From contig NC_088935.1 in NCBI RefSeq assembly GCF_033473495.1, positions 1,612,001 to 1,676,000 on the forward strand: a stretch of DNA of 64,000 nt. The letters run 5' to 3'. This document shows positions 43,097 through 54,957 of the stretch, piece after piece; the first letter of the stretch is position 1, and every line of letters starts with the position of its first letter. The position numbers and the translations under genes are program-made. Source of the DNA: Cercospora beticola. Its lineage: Eukaryota; Ascomycota; Dothideomycetes; Mycosphaerellales; Mycosphaerellaceae. The notes under the pieces are model-generated. The model was not told the DNA's origin, did not search any database, and saw only the letters and a list, made by a program, of their open reading frames with translations.

Positions 43097-43818
43097 TCAC
43101 TCTGTGATGCCAAGTACCTCCTTCAGCTCGTCAACTTCCGTGTGGTCAGTAGGATTGCGCTGCGCGCCACGATCAGCAATCAAGACTCTCCCATGTCGAA
43201 GATCAAACTCACCATTCTCGAGCACCATTTCAACTCTCCGTTCTGAAACAACAACTCGCCTCCGTTCTGAGCTGGTGGCCCACTCGAAAGTGGATGACCA
43301 GACATGACAGAATTCCACATAGAATCGATCGTGTTCTTGAAGAACCCCTTGTGGGTATACTTAGGACCTCCCATTGACCCTTTGAGAGTGCTAACCATGC
43401 CAAGTTTCTTGTAAATCTGGACTGAGTTGTCTGTGTAAACTGGAAAAGGTGATCCAGTGCGCTTTGCGTAGCCTTCAATCAAAATAGGCTCTCCGGATCC
43501 GATGATGGTGAGGGTCGTGTTCACAGCGGACAGCTTGGCTGGCGGCAAGTCTTTCGCGAGCGCTTCGATGTACTGTTCACATGACTAGAGATGTGTTGGT
43601 GTAGGCCTCGCTGCGGGACGGACATAACAACTTACGCCACAGAAGAAGTGTCGAACGAAGATGATGAGTTGCCGTTCGTTCGCCGGCTTGCCAGTGTACA
43701 GCGACTTGAGCGGCACCTCTTTGCCGTCTTTGTCTTTGATGTTGATCTCGCCCACTTCGTCAAGCGTAGCCTGGGAAGGCAACTCACGCCTTTTCTCGTC
43801 TGTGATAGATGTGGCCAT
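43097..43818 (-). CDS. Peroxiredoxin-like AhpC/TSA-family protein
   Basis: Three exons on the minus strand (43818-43636, 43584-43213, 43159-43097), 205 aa. It belongs to the AhpC/TSA_2 (PRXL2-like) group with a thioredoxin fold. The splice after FFCG joins SCEQYIEAL to make the CGSC motif (Cys60, Cys63) after the RQLIIFVRHFF strand. VNTTLTIIGSGEPILIEGY and TGSPFPVYTDNS follow, and GGELLFQNGELKWCSRM joins RNPTDHTEVDELKEVLG. Predicted thiol-dependent antioxidant or reductase; the CxxC is more thioredoxin-like than classical peroxiredoxin, so the exact activity is open. Divergent from the mS38 gene with 440 bp between start codons. Confidence 0.9.
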
Positions 43819-44258
43819 GATTAAAGCTAACTGATCAGCCGAAAGCTCTTGTAGCTTGATTTTATATTGGTAAGACAGTGGAATACGTTCAGCCGCGAAG
43901 CATGTGATGTGTACTGTATCTGTTCGGGAAGGATGATATCCGAGATCAACAGGTAGCCAAGAGCGTAAGATGTGTCTACGTGCCCTATGTGATGACTTGT
44001 CACATTGCAGTTCGCCTGTGGTACTCGTACTGCTGTGAAGCGTGAGAGAGGTAGTCCGGTCTTTTGTTCCGCCTGACCTTGTACTTTGTAGTGGGCAGCA
44101 CTCCGAGGTGGCTGAAGGTTGAAGTGGAGACGGCGGCAAGACTCGGTGGTGTGCCTGCTTTGACCGACTCCCATCACGCAACAATAGCTCGTCACACCCC
44201 TCGTGCATCTGCACTCTTCAAGAGCCTCGCATCACCCACCGAGGCTCCCACAAAGGCC
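43819..44258. promoter_or_regulatory. Shared divergent promoter region
   Basis: 440 bp between the start codons of the peroxiredoxin-like gene (minus) and mS38 (plus). No single clear TATA or known motif was identified. Leaders of both genes must lie here. Confidence 0.45.
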
Positions 44259-45501
44259 ATGTTCTCCAAATCGCTCGCCCGCGCTGCGAACCGCACATGC
44301 GCTGCAGTCGCCAGTCCGGGCAGCTCTTCGACTACCGCCGTTCAGCGAACGACACAGTGCTTAGCCGCTCGCCAACAACCGCATCAGCGCAGGCCGTCCA
44401 GCAGCAGCAGTAAGGCGTCATCATGCCCTCCGGAGAACGCTGCGAGCGATGGCAAACCAGCACCAGCTGCAAAGCCCGTCGCGGAGGAGAAGGCGGTCAT
44501 GACAGAGCCGGCATCGCAGCAGCGAGGGAATAAGAAAGTCACCCGGGCAAAGCGTTCGCGGACTACCGCAGTGCCCGATAAGCAGGAGGATCAGTTTGCG
44601 GGATTGCCTGCCGTGCCTGGAATGCACATGCAGTATCCAGGTGAGTAAATCGGGCCCTAGGAGATGCGGTTGGACTGACATTTGTCGCTCGTATCTAGAA
44701 TTCTCCGTATCCAACTTCTTCTCGTTGCATCGACCACTCTCCTTAGGATCCACAATACCGCCTCCATCGAGCACCGAAGCCTTTGACCGGATATTCGAGT
44801 CTCGAAAACCGCGAGATCCATGGGAGAATGGGAATTCAGCAGAAGGAAGGCCAGAAGATGTTGTGTACGCACTGCGCCATCAATTCGAGGACATGGAGAT
44901 CAAAACAGGGCAGACAGAAGAGGACGGCGTGCGATGGGAAGTCATGCAGGAACAGTCAGGGCAGCACGACGGTGTGAAGCATCTTGACGGACCGCCACGA
45001 TTGAAGACATTGGACGAGATGGTCGCCCAGTTTCGGCCATTTGAGGCACCTCCTCCGCCACAGCCCTTTCCCGAGGAAGTGAAAGCTGTGGAGAAGAAGA
45101 AGGCCTCCAAACCAAAACAGAAGCATTACGCCACCACGATCTTCCTTACGGAGTCTACCAGCGAGACAGGGCAGACGACATATACCGCATCTACATCACC
45201 CATCGTCCGCATTCCGGAATCACAGGCCGTAGTTGAAGAGCCTGCGCAGGAAAGCAACCGCAGCGGCTTCCGAGAACGTATGCAGCGCAACCAGAGAGCA
45301 TACTTCCTCCGCCAACAAGAGAAGATGACAGCCAGACCAATGGGACAATCTTTCATCCGAAATGCTCCCAGTGCATCTAGGCTCAATCGCATGCTTCTGA
45401 TTTCTGTCAAGCGCCAGCGAAAGTTGAAGATGAAGAAGCACAAGTATAAGAAGCTTATGAAGCGGACAAGGAACTTGAGACGGAGACAGGATCGTGCTTA
45501 A
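44259..45501 (+). CDS. Mitochondrial small ribosomal subunit protein mS38 (Cox24/Qri5 family)
   Basis: Two exons (44259-44640, 44699-45501), 394 aa. The N-terminus (MFSKSLARAANRTCAAVA...) is Arg/Ser/Ala-rich without acids, a mitochondrial targeting sequence. The middle is Pro/Glu/Gln-rich and variable. The last about 35 residues, ISVKRQRKLKMKKHKYKKLM followed by RTRNLRRRQ, are the mS38/AURKAIP1 signature that wraps 15S rRNA. In yeast Cox24 is needed for COX1 mRNA processing or translation. The acceptor is preceded by a CTGAC branch. Longer than the yeast protein because of the linker. Confidence 0.9.
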
Positions 45502-46342
45502 TGAGGGAGGCTTGTTTGTCGAGGCAGTGGTATATCGGAGTATTGCACTTTCGAATGCATCGCGATATCCTTTTCCCGGCAATGGGAATACCTTGCCGGA
45601 AGAGGTAGAGCTCCGTCGATAGATCTCGGTTTGCTTTTACATGTTAGACGTTGATTCGCGCTGCATAGGTGAAGGCGTTCTTTCGGCATGCCTGAGCAGA
45701 GGCAGCGACAATGGCAGCGGGTTATCTCTACTTGCTCAGGTAGATCGGCGCTAGACAGATGGAGCGAATTGCACAATTCATTGAGTGATTTACTTCATCC
45801 GGATCAAACATGACCCATGCTTTTGAATACTTTCGATTTGGTGAACTGACATAGAATGCTAGAAGAGAACGCTAAGGAGAAAGGAGCCACGAAGTGGAAG
45901 GAATCTATGCACCTTACGCAATCCCGCCTGAAAATGCTTCCTGAAAATGCAACAAACGCTATCATAACCGGTAATAGGGTATCTCTGTTCTAATGAATCT
46001 CCCAAGAACACTTTTCCCTTCACGGCGCGTGTCAGCCAGGCAGGCGTTGTGAATGCTCGGATATATTCTTCCGATCTTTCCCAGTCCTTGGTGACACCAC
46101 TCGTCTCATAGGGGAGTGAAGGGGCGAGAAATGTGTCTGCAATCCAAGTGACTACAGTGTCGAGGTTTCGTCCACCGAGCCTCTGGTCACAGGCTTCAAG
46201 CCACCAGGTGCGATTTGCGGTGCGTCAAAGACACGGCATGACCTAGACAGGCGCTGGTATACTGCTTCGATTCGTCACAGTGCCCCAGGCTCGCACCGAT
46301 GGAGTAGCTTGGACTTCGCAGAAATCAGTGCAAAGCTCAGTT
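45502..46342. other. Intergenic region
   Basis: Between convergent mS38 and glycosyltransferase genes. No gene seen. Confidence 0.6.
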
Positions 46343-47842
46343 TCATCCTACGTGGCGCCAGTCGATCTCAATGATGCTGACATCAATGTCATGGTTCTCC
46401 CTCTTCGTGTAGAATTGCCTGACCACTCCCGCAGATGTCTTCACCGCGTGCTCGAACTTCCATTGGATCTTATCGCGTCCCAGCTCCATCTTAGGTCGTG
46501 TATGTCCGAAGCTGTGATGAAACTCCAATTGCTCCGGCGGACGATGGATATTCACGTCTTCGGTCATGGTCAACTCCACAAGGTTGAGATCTGGCAAGCC
46601 GAAGGGATATTCGGCAATGCTGAAGCCATTCGTAAAGACGGTATGGTTGCCAAATTTATATCGTTGCAGGAACGCATCTGGTCCGGCAACGTCTGCAACA
46701 ATGTGGCCGACGGCAACAGGATAGAAGTGCCAGCTCTTCCAGTGATGAACAGTCAGGATAGGATTGAAGCCGGCCTCGTACCATCCAGATAAGTCTTTCC
46801 ACAAGTCGATCTGGTTCAAGCCACGCATCTCAGTGAGTTGGACGGTAGGCGAGGTGACTTCCTGAATACAGTCTCGCCACAGCAAATCACCAAAGAATTT
46901 ATCCAGGCGTGTGCACTCGACAGCATTGTCTGCCAAAGTTCGCATCAGGGGTGGTGAAATGAAAAATCCAGCACCACCCCATGCCTTGAATCCTTCTTTT
47001 GCCACCCGGGTGTGGCCTTCGGTCAATGCTCCGATATACCATGGATAGTGATGGTCATATCTTCCCAGGTTCTCCACCATCCGTCGCAGTGAAAGGAAGA
47101 AAGTGTCATCATCAATGATGCCGAACCATTGCGTTTCTTCTCGGCGATTCTTATCGAGCACGGTAGCGAGTCCGAAATTCTTCAGGCCCTCGCTATCAGC
47201 CTGAAACGTGTGGTGATACGGCTCGAATATGAGCTCAATGCCCAGGGCTTCGGCCTGGGTATTCGTCCGCAAAATGTCCAGATCCACTTTCTTCAGATCG
47301 GTTTGGTCGACCAGGAGAACAACAAGAGGCGATCCGGTATTCGACAGCCAGCGTGAGAAGGTAGGCAGACTCTCCTCGATGCGTTTCATCGTGGTCGCAA
47401 CGCCCAGCATAAGTGATCGTGTGTTGCCATCGGCATGTGATTGAAATTCGGGGACGTTGATCTCAGTTGCAGAATCACACGGCGGCATTATCGCCATGTA
47501 CTGCGGATCGGGTTGGAAGTTCTCATCCAGCAAGATCTCCTTGAATTCGCCATCGCTGAAGAGAGGCTGCGGGATGTCGATGAGTGACGTTCGAGTCAGG
47601 CCGTCTTTCTCCCTCGCATTAATACAGTGGCGCTGGAATTTGAAGCTTTGCGGCACGTTCAGTTGCTTCAGTATCTCGACGTCCAAGGTGAGGTTGGCGG
47701 CTTGCTCCAGTGGCGCGGTCTTCTGCCATCGCGTGACGTTCAGTGGCTGGTGCACGCTGGACGGAGTCAGGAGAAAGTAGGCGAAGGTGAATACGAGAGT
47801 AGTGGCTGCCGCCAGTTGGAGAATCCTGGCAGATGGTGGCAT
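46343..47842 (-). CDS. Type II membrane glycosyltransferase, GT31-like
   Basis: Single exon, 499 aa from the ATG at 47842; the frame begins 20 codons earlier with a GTG. Residues about 8-27 (LQLAAATTLVFTFAYFLL) form a signal anchor, followed by a luminal stem and catalytic domain. The domain has the strand SLMLGVATTMKRIEESLPTF, WFGIIDDDTFF with the metal-binding DDD, WYIGALTEGH, and AWGGAGFFISPPLM, as in fungal fringe-like GT31 proteins. Three or more NxT/NxS sequons occur. Probably a Golgi glycosyltransferase; donor sugar and acceptor are unknown. A late His/Trp-rich segment (TVHHWKSWHFYPV) is also typical of the family. Confidence 0.82.
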   Translation of the reverse strand: MPPSARILQLAAATTLVFTFAYFLLTPSSVHQPLNVTRWQKTAPLEQAANLTLDVEILKQLNVPQSFKFQRHCINAREKDGLTRTSLIDIPQPLFSDGEFKEILLDENFQPDPQYMAIMPPCDSATEINVPEFQSHADGNTRSLMLGVATTMKRIEESLPTFSRWLSNTGSPLVVLLVDQTDLKKVDLDILRTNTQAEALGIELIFEPYHHTFQADSEGLKNFGLATVLDKNRREETQWFGIIDDDTFFLSLRRMVENLGRYDHHYPWYIGALTEGHTRVAKEGFKAWGGAGFFISPPLMRTLADNAVECTRLDKFFGDLLWRDCIQEVTSPTVQLTEMRGLNQIDLWKDLSGWYEAGFNPILTVHHWKSWHFYPVAVGHIVADVAGPDAFLQRYKFGNHTVFTNGFSIAEYPFGLPDLNLVELTMTEDVNIHRPPEQLEFHHSFGHTRPKMELGRDKIQWKFEHAVKTSAGVVRQFYTKRENHDIDVSIIEIDWRHVG

Positions 47843-49590
47843 AGTCGGCCTGCGAATGTCATCCACCAGGTGGAAGGTGCTCGACAGCTGTCCCGGCTGC
47901 ACTTGCGCACAATCTCACCGCCAACCGCGCCGTTGTTGCTGTGTGTGGCACATGCGAGACGTCGTGAATAGTCTGTTGTATAACAGAAACGATTATCGCA
48001 TTGGCAGCGGGCGTGCGGCAGGTCGTTGCTCTGAGCAGAAAGGGGCCCCAGGCAGGGGACGCGGCCTTTGTGTGGAGCGCTGTGATTTGATGTCCGTGTT
48101 TCATCTTCGGCCACTTCGCTGATGATGCGTCGAGGCTTGGCGCTATCGAGGAAACTGGCATGGCTCCTCCTCCTCCTGCTCATCGCAGCACGCCTAACAT
48201 GAAGTCGAGACTCTCCCCGGCGAGTCTGGTTGCTCGAAACACATGGCACGCACACGCTCTGTGCCTTAAGGGCCCCAAACTTACCAGACATAGCGCAGCC
48301 TCCACCCGAAAGCCTATCACTCCAAGACTCTCTGGCGCGTCCACCATACTCTCAGCGCCACATACTACACCAACGGAACACCAACGATGGCCCGAATTTG
48401 GTAGAGCATTGATGAGGATGCTCGGCGCGCGACTGTTCCTTGCCAGTGTCTGACAACCATGTCGAATGAAGAAACCACTTTAGCCGGCACCTCACACCCT
48501 CTACTCCCACGATCATCTTCAATTGGCATGAAGCAAGCTATTGTAACGTGGACGAGCACACGAGAAATGCCTCTCCGGCATGGTATCGCACACATGCTCT
48601 TCAGTCACGTATCTGTCCTGGTCCCGTTGACAAGAAGGCACCGTATTTCCGTGCACCATCTTTTGTCTGGCCGGACTTGCGGCAACTCATAATGTACCGT
48701 GGAAGCCTGCCTCCGGCCTTTGCGACTTGTCCTTAATGCCTCTCGCTCACCACGACTTGAGTGAAGTTCACATCTTGAGATGTCGACGCTCATGCCATTT
48801 AAACAAAGGAAGTGCAAATTTGAGGCCCGTAAGCACGCTTCATAGATGACAGCGCCTCCGTTTAGTGACATGCACCCCAACTATCGGACTACTCTCTCCA
48901 GGTACATAGGCTTCCACACCAACCACATGTGCGGTTCCTGCGTTCCTGCACTCCTCTATGTCTCTACAAATGGCTGTACTTTTGTTCCTGTCGATTGCGC
49001 CATTTGTGGCGGCCGGTCGAGCACGTCGACGTCAAATGAGGATGATGCAATCCAACAATGAACCAATGTCAGCATCTTTCTGACACTAGCTCCAGGTACC
49101 GCCGTGTATATTCTCCGTTGGACGGTATGGTATGGAAACGGTACCGAAAAATACTCTCGGCTCTCTGTTCACAGAGCTGTGCGCTCGAAAGGGAAGTGTC
49201 ACACCGACTGGCCCGGCCCCTCGGCAAAAGATGGTCCTGACAAAGTGAACCGCATGGAGGGCAGAGTCTAAATTTGTGATTTGAAAGCACGCAATAAAAG
49301 AAGTTCAATACCAATAGCCGGGTCAGGCGCAACACTCGTATATGTCATTGTCATTCCCTCGCCTTCGACATTGGTAATCGCGTTCCTTCGCCCTCCACGC
49401 TGAGACACTCTTAAGCCCGGCGCAAAGCGACTCGAAAAATTATTTCTGACGTCGACCGAAGACGCGCCCTACATCTGACCCCGCGCGTCCTCCTAGCATT
49501 GACCCCTCGAATCGCATACCGCTCCCTGAGGCTCTGCGACACTTTTTCCACGACAGCTTCGAAAGCGACCAAGGACAAGCACGAGGCGCA
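47843..49590. other. Intergenic region, about 1.75 kb
   Basis: Divergent upstream regions of the glycosyltransferase and cystathionine gamma-lyase. No gene recognised. A small frame at 48846-49061 has two CxxC pairs but no other support. Confidence 0.55.
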
Positions 49591-50908
49591 ATGACTGTTC
49601 CACAGCTGAACGGCCACGGCCCCATTGAGACGCCACCGCGAGCTCCGTCTCCAGTGCACAAGTTTGGTACATTGGCTGTTCACGCAGGTTCGCCACACGA
49701 CCCAGTGACCGGAGCTGTCATTGAGCCAATTTCGCTCAGCACAACCTTCGCACAAACCTCCGTTGGCAAGCCAGTCGGCGACCATGAGTACACACGATCA
49801 TCCAACCCAAACAGATGGAACTTCGAGACGTCAATAGCAGCTCTCGAGAAGGCCAAGTACGCGCTAGCATTCGCATCCGGCTCAGCAACCACAGCAATCA
49901 TTCTCCAAAGCCTCGCAGCAGGTAGCCATGTCGTGTCCGTCTCAGACGTATACGGTGGCACGCACCGCTACTTCACCAAAGTGGCCTCCGCACACGGTGT
50001 CCGCGTCACATTCTCCCCCAGCATCGAGCTCGACATCTCCGAACTAATCACACAAGAAACCAAACTGATCTGGATCGAAACACCCTCCAACCCCACGCTC
50101 TCCCTCGTCGACATCCGCGCCGTAGCCGCCATCGCCCACGAACATGGCATCATGGTCGTCGTCGACAACACCTTCATGTCACCCTACGTTCAAAATCCTC
50201 TCGAACACGGCGCCGATATCGTAGTCCACAGCGTAACAAAATACATCAATGGCCACTCAGACGTCCTCATGGGCGTGGCAGCCTACAACTCTGACGCTCT
50301 CCACGAGCGTCTGAAATTCTTGCAAAATGCCATCGGAGCTGTGCCCAGTCCATTCGACTGCTGGCTCGCACACCGCGGAGCTAAGACACTCCACTTGCGA
50401 GCTCGCGAAGCGACCAAGAACGCCACAGCTGTCGCGCAAGCTCTCGAGGCAAGCCCACATGTTCTTGCAGTCAACTATCCTGGGTTGGATAGCCACAAGC
50501 AGAGGAAAGTGGCAATCAAGCAACACCGAGAGGGCATGGGCGGTGGTATGCTATCGTTCCGCATCAAGGGTGGAAACGAAGCCGCGAACAGATTCTGCGA
50601 GGCAACACAGATCTTCACGTTGGCGGAGAGTCTGGGTGGCGTGGAGAGTTTGGTAGAGGTCCCCGCGAGCATGACGCACATGGGAATTCCAAAGGAGCAG
50701 AGAGAGGCTGCGGGAGTGTTCGACGATCTCGTACGAATTTCTTGCGGTGTGGAGGTGAGTACTGTCTTTGATATGCTATCGATCCGCTTGACTATGTGCT
50801 AACTTGTATTTTCAGGACGCCGATGACTTGATTGCCGATGTGAAGCAGGCACTGGAGAAGGTTGTGATTGGTACAAAGGTGACAAACGGGGTGACGAACG
50901 GTCACTAG
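49591..50908 (+). CDS. CYS3: Cystathionine gamma-lyase
   Basis: PLP enzyme that cleaves cystathionine to cysteine, 2-oxobutyrate and ammonia in transsulfuration. Two exons (49591-50754, 50816-50908), 418 aa, normal length. Motifs: YTRSSNPNR, ALAFASGSATT, VSDVYGGTHRYF, WIETPSNP, VVDNTFMSP, the PLP lysine in HSVTKYINGHSDV (Lys217), then LAESLGGVESL and the cofactor-site MTH. The second exon codes the end DADDLIADVKQALEKV plus a short VTNGVTNGH extension. The intron has donor GTGAGT and a CTAAC branch. Cystathionine beta-lyase or gamma-synthase are less likely given this layout. Confidence 0.94.
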
Positions 50909-51130
50909 GAATATGATGGATCGCTCGGACTTCGCAAAAAGCAAGGCAAAAGCACAGAAAGACAATAGAGGCATCAGTATGCCATGCTTGGCGACAAGAG
51001 CAACACAGTTCGGGAAGTGATACTCTACCCTCGCGGCAAGTCCGCGGGGTGCTTTTTCATTACGGCATGTCACATAATGCCGTTTGCATAATGACAGGCG
51101 TTTCTAGCTGCAGACAATGCGGCATGACTT

Positions 51131-52777
51131 TCAGTCCTCCATATCCAAACCAAAGACCTGCTTCTTCACGGCAAGTTCTTCTTCCAGCGCCGCCAACTTC
51201 TTCCTCTCGCGTTGTTGCAGCAGCTGATTCGACATGCTGTTGACTTTGTATTTTGCCCGCTCCACCTCACGTTCCAGATCAGCAACCTCCTCTAGCTGCT
51301 GGGCACGTTCTGCTGCCTTCGCTGCAGCATCCTCGTCCACGACATCAGGAGAATCCTCATCCTCGTCCGATTCGTCCTCGTCGTCTGATTGCTCGTCCTG
51401 CGTTTGCTCGGCCGCTGGAGTACCCACAGGAGTAGCATCGATATCTGACTGCATGGCAGCAGCGGCCATAGAAGCCCCTTGATCTGCAATAGGCGCAGGT
51501 GAGTCGGAAATCAGCTGCGATGCGTCGGCTTCGTCTTCGTTCTCATCGAACATAGCCTGCAGTCCTGCTTCAAGATCTGGATCGCCCTCCTCCATATCGT
51601 CGTGCTCGACTGTTTCTATCGCATCCTCCCCTTCCGCATCTTCATCGCCGAATTCGAATGAGTAGCCCCCGTTCTGTTGGTCTGCCTGCCCCATTTCCAC
51701 ATCCTCGTGTTGCTCTTGCTGCTGCTGTTGCTGGAGGTCTCCAATCCTCGCGCTTGTGACTGAGCCTCCCCGTTCCTCCCACTCCTTGTCCGCCTGCAAA
51801 AGCCTGTTAACCTCTTCTTCGACATTCATCGCCTCGTTGTAGTTCAGCCTCTTCCGGAAGCGGCGTTTCCGAGCCCAATGCATAGGCGGCGTGATTCCGT
51901 GTGCGTATTGATAGTTCTCCTTATTCACTTCTCTCGGAAGGGGCATCGTCTTCACCTGCTCCTCTGTGTCGCATCTCCCGAGCACAAGCAACATCTGTGC
52001 GATGTCTGCCACCTTCCACCAGCCCTTTTTGTCAAAGCTCTTCATCGACTCAACGATGCATGGTAAATCGACCAATACTGCCCCGTACATCCTGCCTTGC
52101 ACTTTGATGTAAGCGCGCCTGTAATTGCGCTCGAGGAACTTGATTGAGACCTCCGCATCACCGCCGCTCGAAGATGGTCCAATCCTGCCTTCGGCAATCG
52201 CATTCCTGATGTATTCGGCGTCTGGTCCGGGCTGCATGCGCAAGATCAATGCTTGCTGGACAGCGGGGTCCTTTTCGGTCTCGGAATCCTCAGAATCGTA
52301 TCCGACACCTTTCGGCCGCGGTGGCACCTTACCACGCGCGCGAATGTCGACCAGTCTCGGCTGAGCTTTTGTCTTCTTCTGCCCCAGCGTGATTTTCGGC
52401 GATGCTGAGGCCTCTGCTGCCGAACCTCCTTGCCCTCCTAGTCCTCCCAATTTGAGGGAGATTTTCCGTTTGGCAGCCGGGGCGGCAGAGTCATCCTCCA
52501 GAGCGCGCTTCTTGCTTTTGGGCGCGCCATCAGTAGCCTTTTTGGTATATGCGCGCTTCTTCTTCTCCGCCGGGGCGCTCGCCGGCGGGTTGAGCGACGA
52601 TGGTCCTGGTTCGACGGGAGTCGGAGGATGTGAGAAGTTCAACTTCAGTTTGATGCCGCCGCCGCCCGGTGTGCTCGCACCAGGTGTCTGTGGTGTCTTG
52701 TCGCCATCGCCGCTTCCACTGGCGCCGCCGCCCTGTTGTGCGGCCTTGGTGCCGGCTCCGATTTTCAGCTTCAGCAT
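51131..52777 (-). CDS. TAF7: TFIID subunit TAF7
   Basis: Component of TFIID. Single exon, 548 aa from the ATG at 52777; the GTG four codons upstream is not used. The start is a basic Gly/Pro/Lys-rich region (KLKLNFSHPPTP, repeats of KKKRAYTKK). The TAFII55 N-terminal domain covers about 166-310: PAVQQALILRM, NYRRAYIKVQGRMYGAVLVD, DLPCIVESMKSFDKKGWWKV, DIAQMLLVLG, and GITPPMHWARKRRFRKRL. After it come a Gln-rich tract and a very acidic segment (SDDEDESDEDED), then a C-terminal coiled coil, as in other fungal TAF7. It is convergent with CYS3 with 222 bp between the stops. Confidence 0.95.
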   Translation of the reverse strand: MLKLKIGAGTKAAQQGGGASGSGDGDKTPQTPGASTPGGGGIKLKLNFSHPPTPVEPGPSSLNPPASAPAEKKKRAYTKKATDGAPKSKKRALEDDSAAPAAKRKISLKLGGLGGQGGSAAEASASPKITLGQKKTKAQPRLVDIRARGKVPPRPKGVGYDSEDSETEKDPAVQQALILRMQPGPDAEYIRNAIAEGRIGPSSSGGDAEVSIKFLERNYRRAYIKVQGRMYGAVLVDLPCIVESMKSFDKKGWWKVADIAQMLLVLGRCDTEEQVKTMPLPREVNKENYQYAHGITPPMHWARKRRFRKRLNYNEAMNVEEEVNRLLQADKEWEERGGSVTSARIGDLQQQQQQEQHEDVEMGQADQQNGGYSFEFGDEDAEGEDAIETVEHDDMEEGDPDLEAGLQAMFDENEDEADASQLISDSPAPIADQGASMAAAAMQSDIDATPVGTPAAEQTQDEQSDDEDESDEDEDSPDVVDEDAAAKAAERAQQLEEVADLEREVERAKYKVNSMSNQLLQQRERKKLAALEEELAVKKQVFGLDMED

Positions 52778-53852
52778 CTTGCTATTCACCGGTGGCAGTG
52801 TCTGCGAGGAGGTCCACCGGTGCGCGCTGGAATGGAGTCCGCATGCACGGTGTCACGCAGCGATACGCGCAATAATGTCGAATGGTATGACCAACGCGGC
52901 GGTCCGGCAAGTGGATAGAGAGGTGTGGCGGTGCAACGCGATTGGGAAGTTGGTGGTGAAGCGAAGCGCTCTCCACAGCTCTGAGTTGCATGATGAGATC
53001 TTGCGGGTCGCGGGCACTCTGCGGGGGCGGCACGAGCCTTTGCTTGGCTCGCAGCAACATGTGAGAGAAGGACGTGAATGGTGAGTAGTGCATCACGTAG
53101 GGCTGCTCCCTCCGAATGCTACTCTGCCGTGCTGCTCTCCTGATACACAACTCTCACACCACGCGCATCCTGCCGCCGCCTCGTCGGGAGCGTAAGCGAC
53201 GCGCGAGCTCCACGACCGCACGGAGTCGCCAGGGGTGCAGCGCTGACCCATGCGCTGTACGCCCGCGACCTTGCCTAGTGGCATTCCTCGACTGGGCGGA
53301 GCTGCTGCTGCCGCCAGACCCGCATGATCCTTCACCGAAACTCTCCAGCTCGCGGCCGCCTGTTTTGCTGGCCGCGAGGGCGCTGCTGCCGCGCAAAGAG
53401 CGGAGGGCGCTCGCGGTCGGCCTCGCAGCGCAATCTAACGTCTGTGCTTGGCGTCACCGCCATGACTGTGCTGCTCCGCTTCGTCTCCAGCATGCGTGAG
53501 TAAGCCCGGCCTGCCGTGGTGTTGACGCCCGCGTCGCATCTGTTCTTAATGCCTTCATGCGCTGCTGCTGCCCAGTATGCGTGCGATGTGATATATCCTC
53601 CTGACCAGCAACGCACCACCTCCAGCCTTGGACTAGATACCCTTCCTCACTCTACACGGACCAGACCACCCCCATATCAGCTGAGGCGGCACCTGCGCTA
53701 ACTACTGAGCTCCACTTGGCTTGAATGGGCTTGAACGGGCAGCAAGCCATCGGGGAGTTATATCCTGTGCACTTCTGCCTACTTCACATATCTGCCTGAA
53801 CCATATTCATTCATCTTGACTCTGCCGATCCTTCAAGATAGGTTTCGACACC
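52778..53852. other. Intergenic region
   Basis: Divergent upstream regions of TAF7 and the ankyrin gene. The part 53.1-53.5 kb is GC-rich with chance frames. No gene recognised. Confidence 0.55.
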
Positions 53853-54957
53853 ATGCGCTCCTTTGAGCGCTTTGTCGAGCACTCCATCCGTCGAAGCGCG
53901 GCTGACGACTCAGACACGCTCAAGCGACAAGACTCCTGTGTGTTCGAGAGCGAAGTGAAACAACAGCAGCAGCAAGCTCAGCAAGAGTAGGTGGAACACA
54001 CTGGACGTTCAAATGCTGTACTGACCGCAATCCAGCTCCTCACATGCCAAAAGGACAATGGTTCGATCACACAAACCGTCTTCTCTCGCACCGGCAGTAC
54101 CTGCATTTCAAGCTGCATTATCAAAATGGTCGCCTCCAGCTTCGCCAGGAACAACATCACCAGCATCGTTGCAGACATCATCAAGACGCACTACTACATC
54201 ACCAGCCAGGACGCCAAGCCAGATTGCCAATTCTCTCTTCGTCGCAGCATGTGCTGGTGACTTGCAAGCGATGCGATCCGCAATTAGCCAAGGCGCATCG
54301 GTCAACTCTTCCGTGCTGGTTCCGGGCGTTTTTGAGGCCTTCAAGCCTGCCAAGAGTGGTCACCTTTCACCTCTTGCCGGAGCCGCCTCGAATGGTCAGC
54401 TGGCTGCGGTGAAGTTCCTCATTGCGAGCGGCGCCGAAATCTCGCCATGCACTACGAAATCCGCCAGCAGCCCTCTCCACCAAGCGTGCCGAAGCAACAG
54501 CTTCGACATTGTGAGCCTGCTTCTCGAACACGGAGCGGACGTGGACATCGACAATGCCTACAAGGTTACACCGACTATGTACGCCTGCAAATATTCGAGC
54601 AAAGAGATCATCTCACTATTACTACAACACCGGCCGAACCTCAGCAAAGTCTCGCACATAGGCTCCACAGCACTGAGCTGGGCAGTATTCTCAGGGCGGT
54701 CTGACGTTGCTGAGCTGCTCCTGCGCGCCAAGGCAGACCCCAATCAGACGATGCCCGACGGAAGCACAGCGCTGCACTGTGCCATACTCACAGGATCAGC
54801 GAGCATGGTCAAAGTCCTCCTGCGACATGGCGCTGACCCGTTCGTACGGAATGAAGCGTACGAAACGCCTCTGCAAGTGGCACAGGCAAATGCTGGGAAT
54901 GAACAAATAATCGCGATGCTCAAAACCGTCATCGCGATGTGGCAACAGCGGCGATGA
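53853..54957 (+). CDS. Ankyrin-repeat protein
   Basis: Two exons (53853-53986, 54036-54957), 351 aa. Exon 1 codes a charged N-terminus (MRSFERFVEHSIRRSAADDS) ending in a poly-Gln stretch. The intron (49 nt, donor GTAGGT, CTGAC branch) restores the frame to DSSHAKRTM. About six ankyrin repeats fill residues 110-340, for example SPLHQACRSNSFDIVSLLLE, TALSWAVFSGRSDVAELLLR and TALHCAILTGSASMVKVLLR. No other domain is visible, so a protein-interaction role is all that can be said. Confidence 0.87.

Noticed and set aside
46280..46792. 170-aa frame antisense to the GT31-like gene
   Set aside because: Overlaps conserved coding sequence of the real gene and has no features.
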